Positions 16,981-26,400 of a stretch of 64,000 nt of DNA are shown piece by piece. Positions within the stretch are counted from its first letter, which is position 1. Each line of letters opens with the position of its first letter. Origin of the DNA: Maritimibacter dapengensis (GTDB lineage: Bacteria; Pseudomonadota; Alphaproteobacteria; Rhodobacterales; Rhodobacteraceae); assembly GCF_019218265.1 (NCBI RefSeq), contig NZ_JAHUZE010000001.1, positions 62,001-126,000 of the forward strand, written 5' to 3'. A model generated the notes under the pieces. It was given only the letters and a program-made list of their open reading frames with translations, was not told where the DNA came from and ran no database searches. Both the position numbers and the translations under genes were made by a program.

Positions 16981-17951
16981 GTCGATTCCGATCCGAGATC
17001 TTCTTTGAGCAGCTTGGACACGTACGGCCTGAACACCTCATCAAAGGTCAACATTTTGTCGACCAACCAATTGTGCTGACGTGGCCAATCGGAGACGTCG
17101 TTGATGTCGGCCGGCGTTGAGAGACAAATTCGAGAATCCAACTTGTCTGGCATCTCTTGCCATTCAAGCCCTGGTATCAGCGCATCAATCTCATGCCTGC
17201 TCGTGCTCAATTGATGGAAGAACGGTTTTGCCCACTTTCCGGTCGTGTAGATTTCGACACGAACCCATTTTTCTCTGATATTCAGCGATGCATTCAAATT
17301 TACACCAGTCTTTCCAATACCATGCGATGTCCACGTCGCGGGCAGAGGTTTCACTGGTGAAAGGCGACCTGCCCTTCGCGCGATCTCATCTTGTACTCCT
17401 GTCCAATAATCTAACTGCAACTGTCGCGTATCTGAAAGCTCACCTGTCTCGATAGCTTGTCGTCCCTGCGCTGACGAACGAGACCAGTCATTCGGGCTGC
17501 TCACGACATTGAATTTCGGCGCCGCATGGCTGTCACCGATTTTCCAGAGTTCAACTTCCAAAGCAAAGAAACGGACTTCGCTCTTCGTAATTTCATTGAG
17601 CCAATCCATTGCGGCGCGGTGTTCATCGGCAATCTTGGCAGCAATCCAAACAATTGTTACGGCGTCCAGCCCCGCAGCGTACGTCATCAGTTGGCCAAGG
17701 TGTGTATGGTCCGTCCTCTCCAATTGGTTTTCTACTAGAACCCAATTATCCGACGATGTGTCCTTACATAGAATGTCCGCACGGAATGGGCCGACGTTTC
17801 GCTCGACGGCCTCGAGTTCAAGTTCAATCGCGAGCGTTTCGCTTAATAGTGCGAGATTGTCTTCTCTAGCGAGCCACGGCGTGAAGTCCTGTGCTTCGGT
17901 GCGCCATATATCCCTCAGGTCAACGCGTTCTAGGCGTCCCAATTCTGTCAT
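16977..17951 (-). CDS. DUF4268 / PD-(D/E)XK-like nuclease-fold protein
   Basis: This 324-aa protein matches DUF4268 from memory. Its N-terminal half (about residues 1-165) carries a restriction-endonuclease-like core: FRADILCKD (Asp), then WVLVENQLERTDHTHLGQL, where Glu-x-Gln replaces the usual Glu-x-Lys. The C-terminal half is the DUF4268 region. Its DNA is clearly less GC-rich than the flanking genes, with rarer codons, suggesting transfer. Yet it joins both neighbours by perfect ATGA overlaps inside the pyr operon. It may have a defence or DNA-processing role; no partner methylase is nearby. Confidence 0.8.
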   Translation of the reverse strand: MTELGRLERVDLRDIWRTEAQDFTPWLAREDNLALLSETLAIELELEAVERNVGPFRADILCKDTSSDNWVLVENQLERTDHTHLGQLMTYAAGLDAVTIVWIAAKIADEHRAAMDWLNEITKSEVRFFALEVELWKIGDSHAAPKFNVVSSPNDWSRSSAQGRQAIETGELSDTRQLQLDYWTGVQDEIARRAGRLSPVKPLPATWTSHGIGKTGVNLNASLNIREKWVRVEIYTTGKWAKPFFHQLSTSRHEIDALIPGLEWQEMPDKLDSRICLSTPADINDVSDWPRQHNWLVDKMLTFDEVFRPYVSKLLKEDLGSEST

Positions 17952-18508
17952 GCGGTCTCTCCCGCGTTGTCTTGCGTGTCGGGTGTCGGGTCGGTGACAC
18001 CATGTATCCTGCGGATGAGCCGCATTACCTCGTGTCCGTCCGCGATCCGCTCGAAGCCTACCGGCACGGTGTAGCGGCGGCCTTTGCTACCGCGTCGTTC
18101 CTCGTGGGCGAAATGGATCGTGTCGGGCGGTCCCGCCCTGAAATCCACCAGGGCGTCGCGGAGGGGATAGCTCTTGAGCGATTTGCCCTTGGTCAGGAAA
18201 TCGGTGGCGATGAAGGCGCGGCGGTCGGTGAGCGTGTACCACGTGTTGCGCCGCGAATAGGTCGAGCCGTAGATCGACCAGAACACCATGCCGACGCCGA
18301 CCGAGAAATGGATCAGGCCGAACATCCAGAACGGCCCCGGTGCGTTCGACGCCATCACCATCCAGAAAAGCGCAAAGCCGGCGAAGAACAGGCCGAAAAT
18401 CACCGTCGCGATCTTGCCCATGCCCATGTGAAAATTCTGGTCGGGTCGGCCTTGCCAGAGGATCTCTTCGCCCTCGTCCAGAATACCCTCCCAGCCCGGC
18501 GCGCTCAT
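17948..18508 (-). CDS. Two-pass membrane protein with PH-like domain
   Basis: This 186-aa protein (start MSAPGWEGILDEGEEILWQG at 18508) has a GEEILWQGRP-type beginning typical of bacterial PH-domain membrane proteins. Two hydrophobic helices (about residues 33-80) follow, then the motif TYSRRNTWYTLTDRRAFI and a beta-rich domain. It resembles the next upstream gene in architecture. Both sit between pyrB and pyrC'. The function is unknown. Confidence 0.8.
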   Translation of the reverse strand: MSAPGWEGILDEGEEILWQGRPDQNFHMGMGKIATVIFGLFFAGFALFWMVMASNAPGPFWMFGLIHFSVGVGMVFWSIYGSTYSRRNTWYTLTDRRAFIATDFLTKGKSLKSYPLRDALVDFRAGPPDTIHFAHEERRGSKGRRYTVPVGFERIADGHEVMRLIRRIHGVTDPTPDTQDNAGETA

Positions 18509-18915
18509 CGTTTCGCGCCCTCGATGGTGGCGGCGGTTTCTTTCGGGTCCGTCTGATACTTCAGCATGTATTTGTCGCCGGAGCGGGTGACGATCTGGGC
18601 GGCGGAAAAGATCGTGCGCACCTTTTCGATCTCCGACAGCGGGATGGGCACTTCGGCGGGGGAAATCACGCGGCGATTGGTGAGGGTCCATGTCATCCCG
18701 ACCTGTTCGGAGGCGACGTAAATCCCTCGTACCGCGATTGCGGCGACGGCACCGACGACGCCGGTCCAGGCGTGTTCGTTGCCAAGCACCATCAAAAGCG
18801 CGACGGCCAGGACCGACCCGATGGCCGCGAGCATGACGTGCTCTTTGATGTAGGTCGTCATGTTGCCTGTAAAGGTCGCCAGCACCTCTTCGCCGGGGTC
18901 GAGAATCGTGTCCAT
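18505..18915 (-). CDS. Small membrane protein with PH-like domain
   Basis: This 136-aa protein ([19 protein letters not shown]) has two transmembrane segments (about residues 27-65) and the motif WTLTNRRVISPAEVPIPLSEIEKV, typical of bacterial PH-like domains. It overlaps the preceding stop by one base (TGATG) and the following start by 4 bp. A much longer upstream reading of the same frame overlaps two other genes and is rejected. Confidence 0.8.
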   Translation of the reverse strand: MDTILDPGEEVLATFTGNMTTYIKEHVMLAAIGSVLAVALLMVLGNEHAWTGVVGAVAAIAVRGIYVASEQVGMTWTLTNRRVISPAEVPIPLSEIEKVRTIFSAAQIVTRSGDKYMLKYQTDPKETAATIEGAKR

Positions 18916-19460
18916 CAGGCGAGGCTCCAGAGCAATCCGCCGAGGACCACGAGCGCGATGAGCGCGATCAAGATGATGCGCCACGGGAACGGCGTCGGCG
19001 CATCGGGCGTCGCGCCGCCCGAGATCACGCCGATGGAGGTTTCGGGCGCGGAGGGCGGCACAGATGCGGTCAGCGAGGCCTTCTCGGAGAAACGCCCGAT
19101 GAAACGCGCGGGATGGGCCGGGTCGAAATGCCCGTCCTTGCCCGCCACCGCGCGTGAATGCACGAGCGCAATGATCCCCGTCTGCGCCTCGAGCGTCTGC
19201 GCGGACTGGGCCACGCTTTCGGGTGACATGCCGTTCGCCTCGGTCAGGTAGCGCGCCAGCCCGTATTCCGCGATGCGGTCGCTCGGGAAGACCTCGACCT
19301 GCTCCGGGTCGAGCGATTCGACACCCAGTGCTGCGGGAAGCGGCCAATCCGCCGCCGCGCCTTCCGGCTCCCATGCAGGAAGTTCGACCGGCTCGATGTC
19401 GAGCGCGAAGACATAGATGCTGCGTGGCGCGTGCTCCGGCGGGAATGTTAGATCGCTCAT
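18915..19460 (-). CDS. Hypothetical tail-anchored membrane protein
   Basis: This 181-aa protein has a soluble acidic N-terminal region (about residues 1-150, with [14 protein letters not shown] and [13 protein letters not shown]) and one C-terminal transmembrane helix ([20 protein letters not shown]). This suggests a tail anchor facing the cytoplasm. It starts inside the pyrB stop (ATGA). I recognise no family. Its conserved place between pyrB and the PH-like genes suggests a shared operon role. Confidence 0.75.
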   Translation of the reverse strand: MSDLTFPPEHAPRSIYVFALDIEPVELPAWEPEGAAADWPLPAALGVESLDPEQVEVFPSDRIAEYGLARYLTEANGMSPESVAQSAQTLEAQTGIIALVHSRAVAGKDGHFDPAHPARFIGRFSEKASLTASVPPSAPETSIGVISGGATPDAPTPFPWRIILIALIALVVLGGLLWSLA

Positions 19461-20413
19461 ACCATGACGCCTTTCTGGGTGCGGGCCTCGGACAGGTTGC
19501 GGGCAAGCAGGTCCATCGCGGCCATGCGGACGGCGACGCCCATCTCGACCTGTTCCTGGATCACGCTTCGGTTGATGTCGTCGGCGATGGTGCCGTCGAT
19601 TTCGACGCCCCGGTTCATCGGGCCGGGGTGCATGACGATGGCATCGTCCTTGGCGCAGGCGAGCTTCTCGGCGTCCAGCCCGTAGCGGTGGTAATATTCG
19701 CGCTCCGACGGGATGAAGCCCCCGTCCATGCGCTCACGCTGGAGGCGCAGCATCATCACCACGTCCGCGCCCTCGAGCCCGGCTTTCATGTCGTCGAACA
19801 CCTCGACGCCGAACTCCTTGATCTGCGAAGGCATGAGCGTGGGCGGCCCGACGAGCCGCACGCGGTTCTCCATCTTGCCCAGAAGGATCAGATTGGAGCG
19901 CGCCACGCGGCTGTGCGCGATGTCACCGCAGATCGCCACTGTCAGGCGGTGCAGCCGCCCCTTGGCGCGCCGGATCGTCAGCGCGTCCAGAAGCGCCTGC
20001 GTCGGGTGTTCGTGCCGCCCGTCGCCCGCGTTCAGGACAGCGCAATTCACTTTCTCCGCCAGCAGGTTCACCGCGCCCGAATGCGGATGACGCACCACGA
20101 GCAGGTCGGGGTGCATTGCGTTGAGCGTCAGCGCGGTGTCGATCAGCGTCTCGCCCTTTTTGATCGAAGACGCCTGCATCGCCATGTTCATGACGTCCGC
20201 GCCCAGCCGCTTGCCGGCGATCTCGAAGCTCGCCTGCGTCCGGGTCGAATTCTCGAAGAACATATTGATCTGGGTAAGTCCCGCCAGCGCGTCGGACCGT
20301 TTGTTGGCGGATTGGTTGAGCTCCACGTAGCGGTCGGCGAGGTCCAGAACAGTCGTGATTTCCTCGGGGTGGAGCGGCTCGATCCCCAGAAGGTGACGGT
20401 GGCGGAATGTCAT
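19457..20413 (-). CDS. pyrB: Aspartate carbamoyltransferase catalytic subunit (PyrB)
   Basis: PyrB condenses carbamoyl phosphate with aspartate, the committed step of pyrimidine synthesis. The 318-aa protein has the carbamoyl-phosphate loop [13 protein letters not shown] (near residue 50), [11 protein letters not shown] (near 137) and [12 protein letters not shown] near the C terminus. There is no pyrI beside it. The associated PyrC' homologue two thousand bases downstream fits a PyrB-PyrC' dodecameric complex. It is the first gene of the minus-strand operon, divergent from the udg-like gene across 128 bp. Confidence 0.96.
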   Translation of the reverse strand: MTFRHRHLLGIEPLHPEEITTVLDLADRYVELNQSANKRSDALAGLTQINMFFENSTRTQASFEIAGKRLGADVMNMAMQASSIKKGETLIDTALTLNAMHPDLLVVRHPHSGAVNLLAEKVNCAVLNAGDGRHEHPTQALLDALTIRRAKGRLHRLTVAICGDIAHSRVARSNLILLGKMENRVRLVGPPTLMPSQIKEFGVEVFDDMKAGLEGADVVMMLRLQRERMDGGFIPSEREYYHRYGLDAEKLACAKDDAIVMHPGPMNRGVEIDGTIADDINRSVIQEQVEMGVAVRMAAMDLLARNLSEARTQKGVMV

Positions 20414-20541
20414 GCGCGACCTCTCTCTTTGTCCCTGCTTATAGGTAGCCGGGTGGGACGGGGCAAGGTGGCGTGGCCGGCCGCGTGGCGCGGCATCTTG
20501 TAGGATTGCCGCGCCTTGCGCCCGGGCCTAGTTTGGCGGTC

Positions 20542-21348
20542 ATGGAATCGGCTCTGGATTGGCATCAGGCGAAAGCGCTGCTCGAATGGTATGTCGAGCT
20601 GGGGGTGACGGATGCGGTCGCGGAAGCGCCGATCGACCGCTACGAATTGCCGCCCGAGGCGCCCAAAACCGTCGCGAAACCCAAGGCAGCCGCGCCTGAG
20701 GCACAGCCTTTGTCGGTTGTTCCCGATACGCCCCGGATCGACTGGGTGGCCGAAGCGAAAACGCTGGCGGCGCGTGCGGACAGTCTCGAAGCACTCGCCG
20801 AAGCACTTCAGGCCTTCGAAGGGTCGCCGCTCAAGAAAGGCGCGCGCAACTTCGTCTTTGCCGATGGCAATCCCGCGGCCCGCGTGATGATCGTAGGCGA
20901 AGGGCCGGATGAAGAAGAGGACCGCGAAGGTCTTCCCTTCGTCGGACGCGCCGGGCATCTGCTCGACGCGATGTTCGCGGCGATCGACATGAGCCGCGCC
21001 GCGCCCGATGCGCAGCAGTCGATCTACATCACCGGTGCCGTTCCGTGGCGGCGGCCAGGAGACCGTGCGCCGACCGAGGCAGAAATGGACATGTTCCGCC
21101 CTTTCCTGATGCGTCATATCGAGCTTGCGGATCCCGACATCGTCGTGCCAATGGGCAATGCAGCCTGCCTTGCGTTGCTCGGACGGCAGGGGATCGCGCG
21201 TATTCGCGGGCAATGGGCCGAGGTGGCGGATCGCCCCGTGCTTCCGATGTTTCACCCGAGTCACCTGCACCGCATGCCCGCGGCGAAACGCGAAGCCTGG
21301 GCGGACTTGCTGACCTTGCAGGCAAGGTTGAGGGAAATGGCACCATGA
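20542..21348 (+). CDS. Family 4-type uracil-DNA glycosylase homologue lacking Fe-S cysteines
   Basis: This 268-aa protein aligns with family 4 uracil-DNA glycosylases: FADGNPAARVMIVGEGP (near residue 112), EDREGLPFVGRAGHLLD, and the C-terminal MFHPSHLHR motif. Family 4 enzymes hold a 4Fe-4S cluster with four cysteines; this protein has a single Cys (in MGNAACLALLG). The CxKC-type site reads FEGSPLKKGARN, and the KCRPPGNR-type site reads PWRRPGDR. The GEAPG motif reads GEGPD. It may be a divergent, cluster-free enzyme or a non-catalytic relative. The gene overlaps moaB (ATGA). The first 100 residues are a Pro/Ala-rich extension. Confidence 0.85.
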   Translation: MESALDWHQAKALLEWYVELGVTDAVAEAPIDRYELPPEAPKTVAKPKAAAPEAQPLSVVPDTPRIDWVAEAKTLAARADSLEALAEALQAFEGSPLKKGARNFVFADGNPAARVMIVGEGPDEEEDREGLPFVGRAGHLLDAMFAAIDMSRAAPDAQQSIYITGAVPWRRPGDRAPTEAEMDMFRPFLMRHIELADPDIVVPMGNAACLALLGRQGIARIRGQWAEVADRPVLPMFHPSHLHRMPAAKREAWADLLTLQARLREMAP

Positions 21349-21887
21349 GCCGTATAGACGAGACCAAGGATTTCATCCCGGTGCGCATCGCCGTGATGAC
21401 CGTGTCCGACACCCGAAGCCTCGCCGACGACCGGTCCGGCGACACGCTGGTGGCCCGGATCGAGGGTGCGGGCCACGTGCTGGCAGACCGTATGATCGTG
21501 CGCGACGAGCGGGGCGAGATCGCGGATCACCTGCGGGCGTGGTCGCTGGACCCGGAGGTCGACGTCATCATCACCACTGGCGGCACCGGGCTCACGGGCC
21601 GTGACGTGACGGTGGAGGCGCATCGCGACGTTTATGAGAAGGAGATCGAGGCCTTCGCCACGGTGTTCACGATGGTCTCGATGGAAAAAATCGGAACCTC
21701 CGCCGTGCAGAGCCGTGCAACAGGCGGCGTCGCCAACGGAACCTACCTTTTCGCGCTCCCCGGCTCGACCGGAGCCTGCAAGGATGCGTGGGACGAAATC
21801 CTGCAATATCAGCTCGATTATCGCCACGCCCCCTGTAATTTCGTCGAAATTTTTCCGCGTCTGGACGAACACAAGCGACGGAAATAG
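21345..21887 (+). CDS. moaB: Molybdenum cofactor biosynthesis protein B (MoaB)
   Basis: MoaB belongs to the MogA/MoaB family that adenylates molybdopterin before molybdenum insertion. The 180-aa protein has MTVSDTRSLADDRSGD (near residue 18), the nucleotide-binding stretch IITTGGTGLTGRDVT (near 76) and FALPGSTGACKDAWDEI (near 146). The start overlaps the upstream stop by ATGA. It is separated from moaD-moaE at 3.2-3.8 kb. Confidence 0.93.
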   Translation: MSRIDETKDFIPVRIAVMTVSDTRSLADDRSGDTLVARIEGAGHVLADRMIVRDERGEIADHLRAWSLDPEVDVIITTGGTGLTGRDVTVEAHRDVYEKEIEAFATVFTMVSMEKIGTSAVQSRATGGVANGTYLFALPGSTGACKDAWDEILQYQLDYRHAPCNFVEIFPRLDEHKRRK

Positions 21888-21991
21888 GGCCAACGCCCGT
21901 TTCACCCCGTAACGGCCTTGTCAATTTTGCCGGATTGCTAGTGTGCGGCAGGGCGGGCAAGCTGTGTAAATGTACAGATACGGATGACTTG

Positions 21992-23485
21992 ATGCGATTT
22001 CTCCGCCGCTCCCTGACCGGGCTTTTTCTCGCTTCGCTGACCGTCGCGGCCCTCGCGATGGCGGCCTACGTGGTGCGCGACGCGGTGGAAGCGCGACTGG
22101 CGCAGGACGGTGGCGCGATGCCCAACCGGGAACGCGTCTATACCGCAGATGTCGTCCGCGTGGTGCCTGAAACGGTCACGCCGGTTCTCGAAGCCTTCGG
22201 CGAGGTCGTTTCCCGGCGCAATCTCGAGATCCGGTCGGCGGTCGGTGGCACGGTTGTGGAACTTGGCGAAAACTTCGTCGAGGGCGGGCGGGTTCAGTCA
22301 GGCCAGATGCTTGTAAGGATCGACGCGACCGACCTCGAGGACGCAGTATCGCTCGGCCGTGCGGACCTGTCCGATGCCGAAGCCGAACTTGCCAATGCCG
22401 AGGCGGTGCTCACCCTCGAACGTGATGACCTGACAAGCGCGCGGCGTCAGGTCGAACTCAGGAATGCCGCCGTTCAGCGCCAGCAGGATCTGCTGGATCG
22501 CGGCGTGGGCACGGCCGCCGACCTCGAGACCGCAACGCTCTCGGCAGCGTCGGCGGAACAGGCGGTTCTTGCAGCGCGCGCGACGGTCAACGCCGCAGAG
22601 GCGCGGGTGGCGAGCGCCGGGACCGCCATGGAACGCGCCCGGATCGCGCTGGCCGAAGCCGAGCGAAACCTGTCGGATGCGACCATCACCGCCGATTTTT
22701 CAGGCGCCCTTGCGGATGTCGCCGCGATCGAAGGCCGGCTTGTGACCGCAAACGAACAACTCGCCACGCTGGTCGATCCCGAAACGCTCGAAGCCAGCTT
22801 CCGGCTCTCCACGGCGCAATATGCCCGCCTTCTGGACGAGGCCGGCGACCTAGTGCTTGCGGATGTCTCGGTGAGCCTGGATGTCGCCGGTGTCGACCTG
22901 ATCGCCACCGGCCGCATCGCGCGCGAAAGCGCCGCGGTTGGCGAAGGCCAGACCGGTCGACTCATCTTCGCGCGGCTCGACCAAGCCGTCGGCTTTCGCC
23001 CCGGCGATTTCGTGACCGTCCGGATCCTGGAGCCCGCGCTCGACAATGTGGCCCGCATCCCGGCCGCGGCCGTGTCGGGCACGGATGAAGTGCTCGTGGT
23101 CGAGCAGGGCGGCCGCCTGTCCGAAGCGTCGGTCGACGTGGTGCGCCGGCAGGGCGAAACGGTCCTGATCGCCGCCGACACGCTGGCCGGGCGCGAGATC
23201 GTGGCGGAACGTGCGCCGACGCTCGGCGCTGGAATCCGCATTCGTCCCAACCGCGATCCGTCGGATCCCGCGGCCGGCAATGCGGGCGACGAGAACGCCG
23301 AGGCGCCGCGCGACAACCCGAACCTCATAACGCTGGACGACGAACGTCGCGCCAAGCTCATCGCCTTCGTGGAAGGCAGCGCCCGGTTCCCGATGCGCGC
23401 GAAAGAACGAATACTGACGACACTCCGCCAACCCGAGGTCCCCGCCCAGATGGTCGAGCGGATCGAAAGCAACATGGGCAGCTGA
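21992..23485 (+). CDS. RND efflux membrane-fusion protein (HlyD/AcrA type)
   Basis: This periplasmic adaptor partners the RND pump that starts 3 bp after it. The start MRFLRRSLTGLFLASLTVAA gives a membrane anchor (about residues 7-28). A biotinyl-lipoyl segment (GEVVSRRNLEIRSAVGGTVV near 75) precedes a long alpha-helical hairpin (about 115-235, Ala/Glu-rich). Barrel and membrane-proximal domains follow. The C-terminal extension (about 430-497) is rich in Asp and Asn. The substrate is not predictable. No outer-membrane TolC gene is adjacent. ATG 21992 lacks a strong Shine-Dalgarno, and an upstream in-frame start at 21935 is less likely. Confidence 0.9.
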   Translation: MRFLRRSLTGLFLASLTVAALAMAAYVVRDAVEARLAQDGGAMPNRERVYTADVVRVVPETVTPVLEAFGEVVSRRNLEIRSAVGGTVVELGENFVEGGRVQSGQMLVRIDATDLEDAVSLGRADLSDAEAELANAEAVLTLERDDLTSARRQVELRNAAVQRQQDLLDRGVGTAADLETATLSAASAEQAVLAARATVNAAEARVASAGTAMERARIALAEAERNLSDATITADFSGALADVAAIEGRLVTANEQLATLVDPETLEASFRLSTAQYARLLDEAGDLVLADVSVSLDVAGVDLIATGRIARESAAVGEGQTGRLIFARLDQAVGFRPGDFVTVRILEPALDNVARIPAAAVSGTDEVLVVEQGGRLSEASVDVVRRQGETVLIAADTLAGREIVAERAPTLGAGIRIRPNRDPSDPAAGNAGDENAEAPRDNPNLITLDDERRAKLIAFVEGSARFPMRAKERILTTLRQPEVPAQMVERIESNMGS

Positions 23486-23488
23486 CCG

Positions 23489-26400
23489 ATGGCGCGACAG
23501 ATGCGACAGGGCGGAATGGCGGGCGGAATCCTCTCGTATTTCACGCGTCATGCGACCGTGGCGAACCTGCTTTTCGTCCTCCTCGTCGTCGCGGGTCTCA
23601 CGGCGATGCCGAACCTGCGGGCGCAGTTCTTTCCCGATGTGGTCGTCGACGACATCCGCGTAACCGTCACATGGGACGGAGCCGGGGCCGAGGACGTGGA
23701 CGCGGGCATCATCCAGGTTCTCGAACCAACGCTCCTCGCGATCGAAGGTGTCGACGAAAGCACATCGCGCGCCCGCGAAGGTCGCGCCTATACGCGTCTC
23801 GAATTCGAACCGGGCTGGGACATGGCGCAGGCGCTCGACGATGTCGAAACGGCTGTAAGAAGCATCTCGAACCTGCCCGACGACGCCGACGATCCCGTGG
23901 TTTCGCGCGGCGGCTGGACCGACCGCGTGACCGACGTGGTCATCACCGGACCGGTGGGTGTCGATCAGCTTGCCCGTTTCGCGGACGAGATGATTGCGCG
24001 GCTCTTTCTCGAAGGCGTCACCCGCACCAGCATCGTCGGGCTTGTGGCACCGCAAACGGTGGTCGAGGTCACGACCGCTGACCTGATGCGTTACGACCTT
24101 ACGATGTCGCAGATCGCGCAGGCCATCGCGGGCGAAACCGAGGCCAACCCTGCGGGCAACGTATCGTCCGGTGCGGCGCGCGTGCGGGCCGGTGTGGCGA
24201 AACGCTCTGCCGAAGAGATTGCGGCGATTGTCCTGAGGTCAGACCTCGACGGAAACACGCTCACCATCGGTGACGTTGCGCAGGTCCGGATCGAGGGCGT
24301 GGACCGGGGCCGGGCCTTCTTCGTCGGCCAAGACCCCGCCATGACGATCAGCGTCGCGCGTTCCGAGGCCGGGGACGCGATCGGCATTCAGCGCAGCGTC
24401 GAAGAGGTCGCCGCCGAGCTCGTGACCACGATGCCCGAAGGCGTGAGCATCGACCTCGTGCGGAGCCGCGCAGAGTTCATCACCGGGCGTCTCAACATCC
24501 TTCTGGACAACGGCCTCACCGGTCTGGCGCTGGTCCTCGTCACGCTGTTTCTGTTCCTGAACGCACGCACCGCGCTTTGGGTCGCGGCCGGTATCCCGGT
24601 GTCGATGCTGGCGGCGGTGGCGATCATGTATGGCTTCGGGCTGACCATAAACATGATCTCGCTTTTCGCGCTCATCATCACGCTCGGTATTGTCGTGGAC
24701 GACGCCATCGTGGTGGGCGAACATGCCGACTTCCGCGCACGGCGACTGGGCGAAAGCCCGGTGGAAGCGGCCGAGAACGCCGCGCGGCGCATGTTTTCGC
24801 CGGTGTTTTCCGCAACGCTCACGACGATCATCGCGTTCTTCGGCCTGACCTTCATCAACGGGCGCTTCGGCGAATTCATCGCGGACGTGCCCTTCACGGT
24901 GATCGCCGTGCTCACGGCCTCGCTGATCGAATGCTTCCTGATCCTGCCCAACCACATGTCCCACGCGCTGACCCACACCGCGAAGGAGCATTGGTACGAC
25001 TGGCCCTCGCGCCAAGTGAACAAGGGCTTCCGCTGGTTCCGCGACAAGGTGTTCCGCCCGCTCATGGTCTGGATCATCCGCGCGCGTTACGCAGTGGTCG
25101 GCGGGGCGATCCTGCTGCTCGCCACGCAGGCGGCGCTGTTCATCCGCGGCGACGTGCCGTTCCGGTTCTTCAACGCGCCCGAACAGGGGACCATCACGGG
25201 CAATTTCGCGCTCGTGAACGGTGCCACGCGCAGCGACACGATGGATGTCCTCCGGGCGCTGCAGGCCTCCATCGACGGTGTCGGTCAGTCGCTCGAGGCC
25301 GAACACGGCACCAGCCCCTTCACCTACGTCCTTGCCGAGATCGGTGGGTCGTCCGGCCGGGGCCTGGCGAGTGCGGAAGACAAGGATGCCGACCTGCTCG
25401 GATCGGTCACCATCGAACTCATTGACGCGGATGAGCGCCCGTATTCGTCCTTCGACGTGGTGTCCGCGCTTCAAGACGCCACGCCGGATCACCCCTTGCT
25501 CGAGGAATTCACCTTCCGGGGCGGCCGGTTCGGACCGGGCGGTGACGCGCTGGATGTCGAGCTTCTCGGTGCGGACAACGAGGTGCTGAAGGCGGCGGCC
25601 GAGGCGCTCAAGACGGCGCTTGGCGACTTCGCCGAGGTCTCGGCTCTGGAAGACAGCCTTGCCTATGACAAGGAAGAACTCGTGCTCGAACTGACCCCGC
25701 AAGGGCAGGCACTCGGGTTCACGATTAGTGATATCGGACAGGTCCTGCGCCACCGGCTCTCGGGCATCGAAGCCGCGACCTACCCGGATGGCATGCGTTC
25801 CGCCTCGATCCGCGTGGAATTGCCGGAAGACGAACTGACGCTCGCCTTTCTCGAGCGTTCGCGGTTACGCGCGAGCGAAGGTGTCTACGTGAACCTGGCG
25901 GATGTCGTCTCGATCACGTCGCGGCAGGGGTTCTCGGCCGTCAATCGCGAGAACGGCTTGCGCGTGGTCGAAGTCACGGGAGACATCGACGAAGACAATG
26001 CCGAACGTGCCGCCGAGATTCAGTTGGCGCTCGAGGATACGATCCTACCGCAGATCGCCGAGGATTTCGGGATCGACTACAATCTCGCGGGCCTCGCCGA
26101 ACAGGAAAGCCGGTTTTTGGGCGATGCGCTGTTCGGGTTCATCCTGTGCATCATCGGCATCTACATCGTGCTTGCGTGGATTTTCTCCAGTTGGACCCGG
26201 CCCCTCGTCGTCATGTCGATCATTCCGTTCGGCCTGATCGGCGCGATCTGGGGACATGCCGCTTGGGGTCTGCCGCTGTCGATGTTTTCCATCGTGGGTT
26301 TGATCGGCATGGTCGGGATCATCATCAACGATTCCATCGTTCTGGTGACGACCGTGGATGAATATGCCGAGGATCGGGGTATCCGCCCCGCCATCGTGGA

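Noticed and set aside
15808-17079. 423-codon plus-strand frame opposite pyrC'
   Set aside because: His/Arg-rich antisense shadow; the minus strand has a well-supported gene here.
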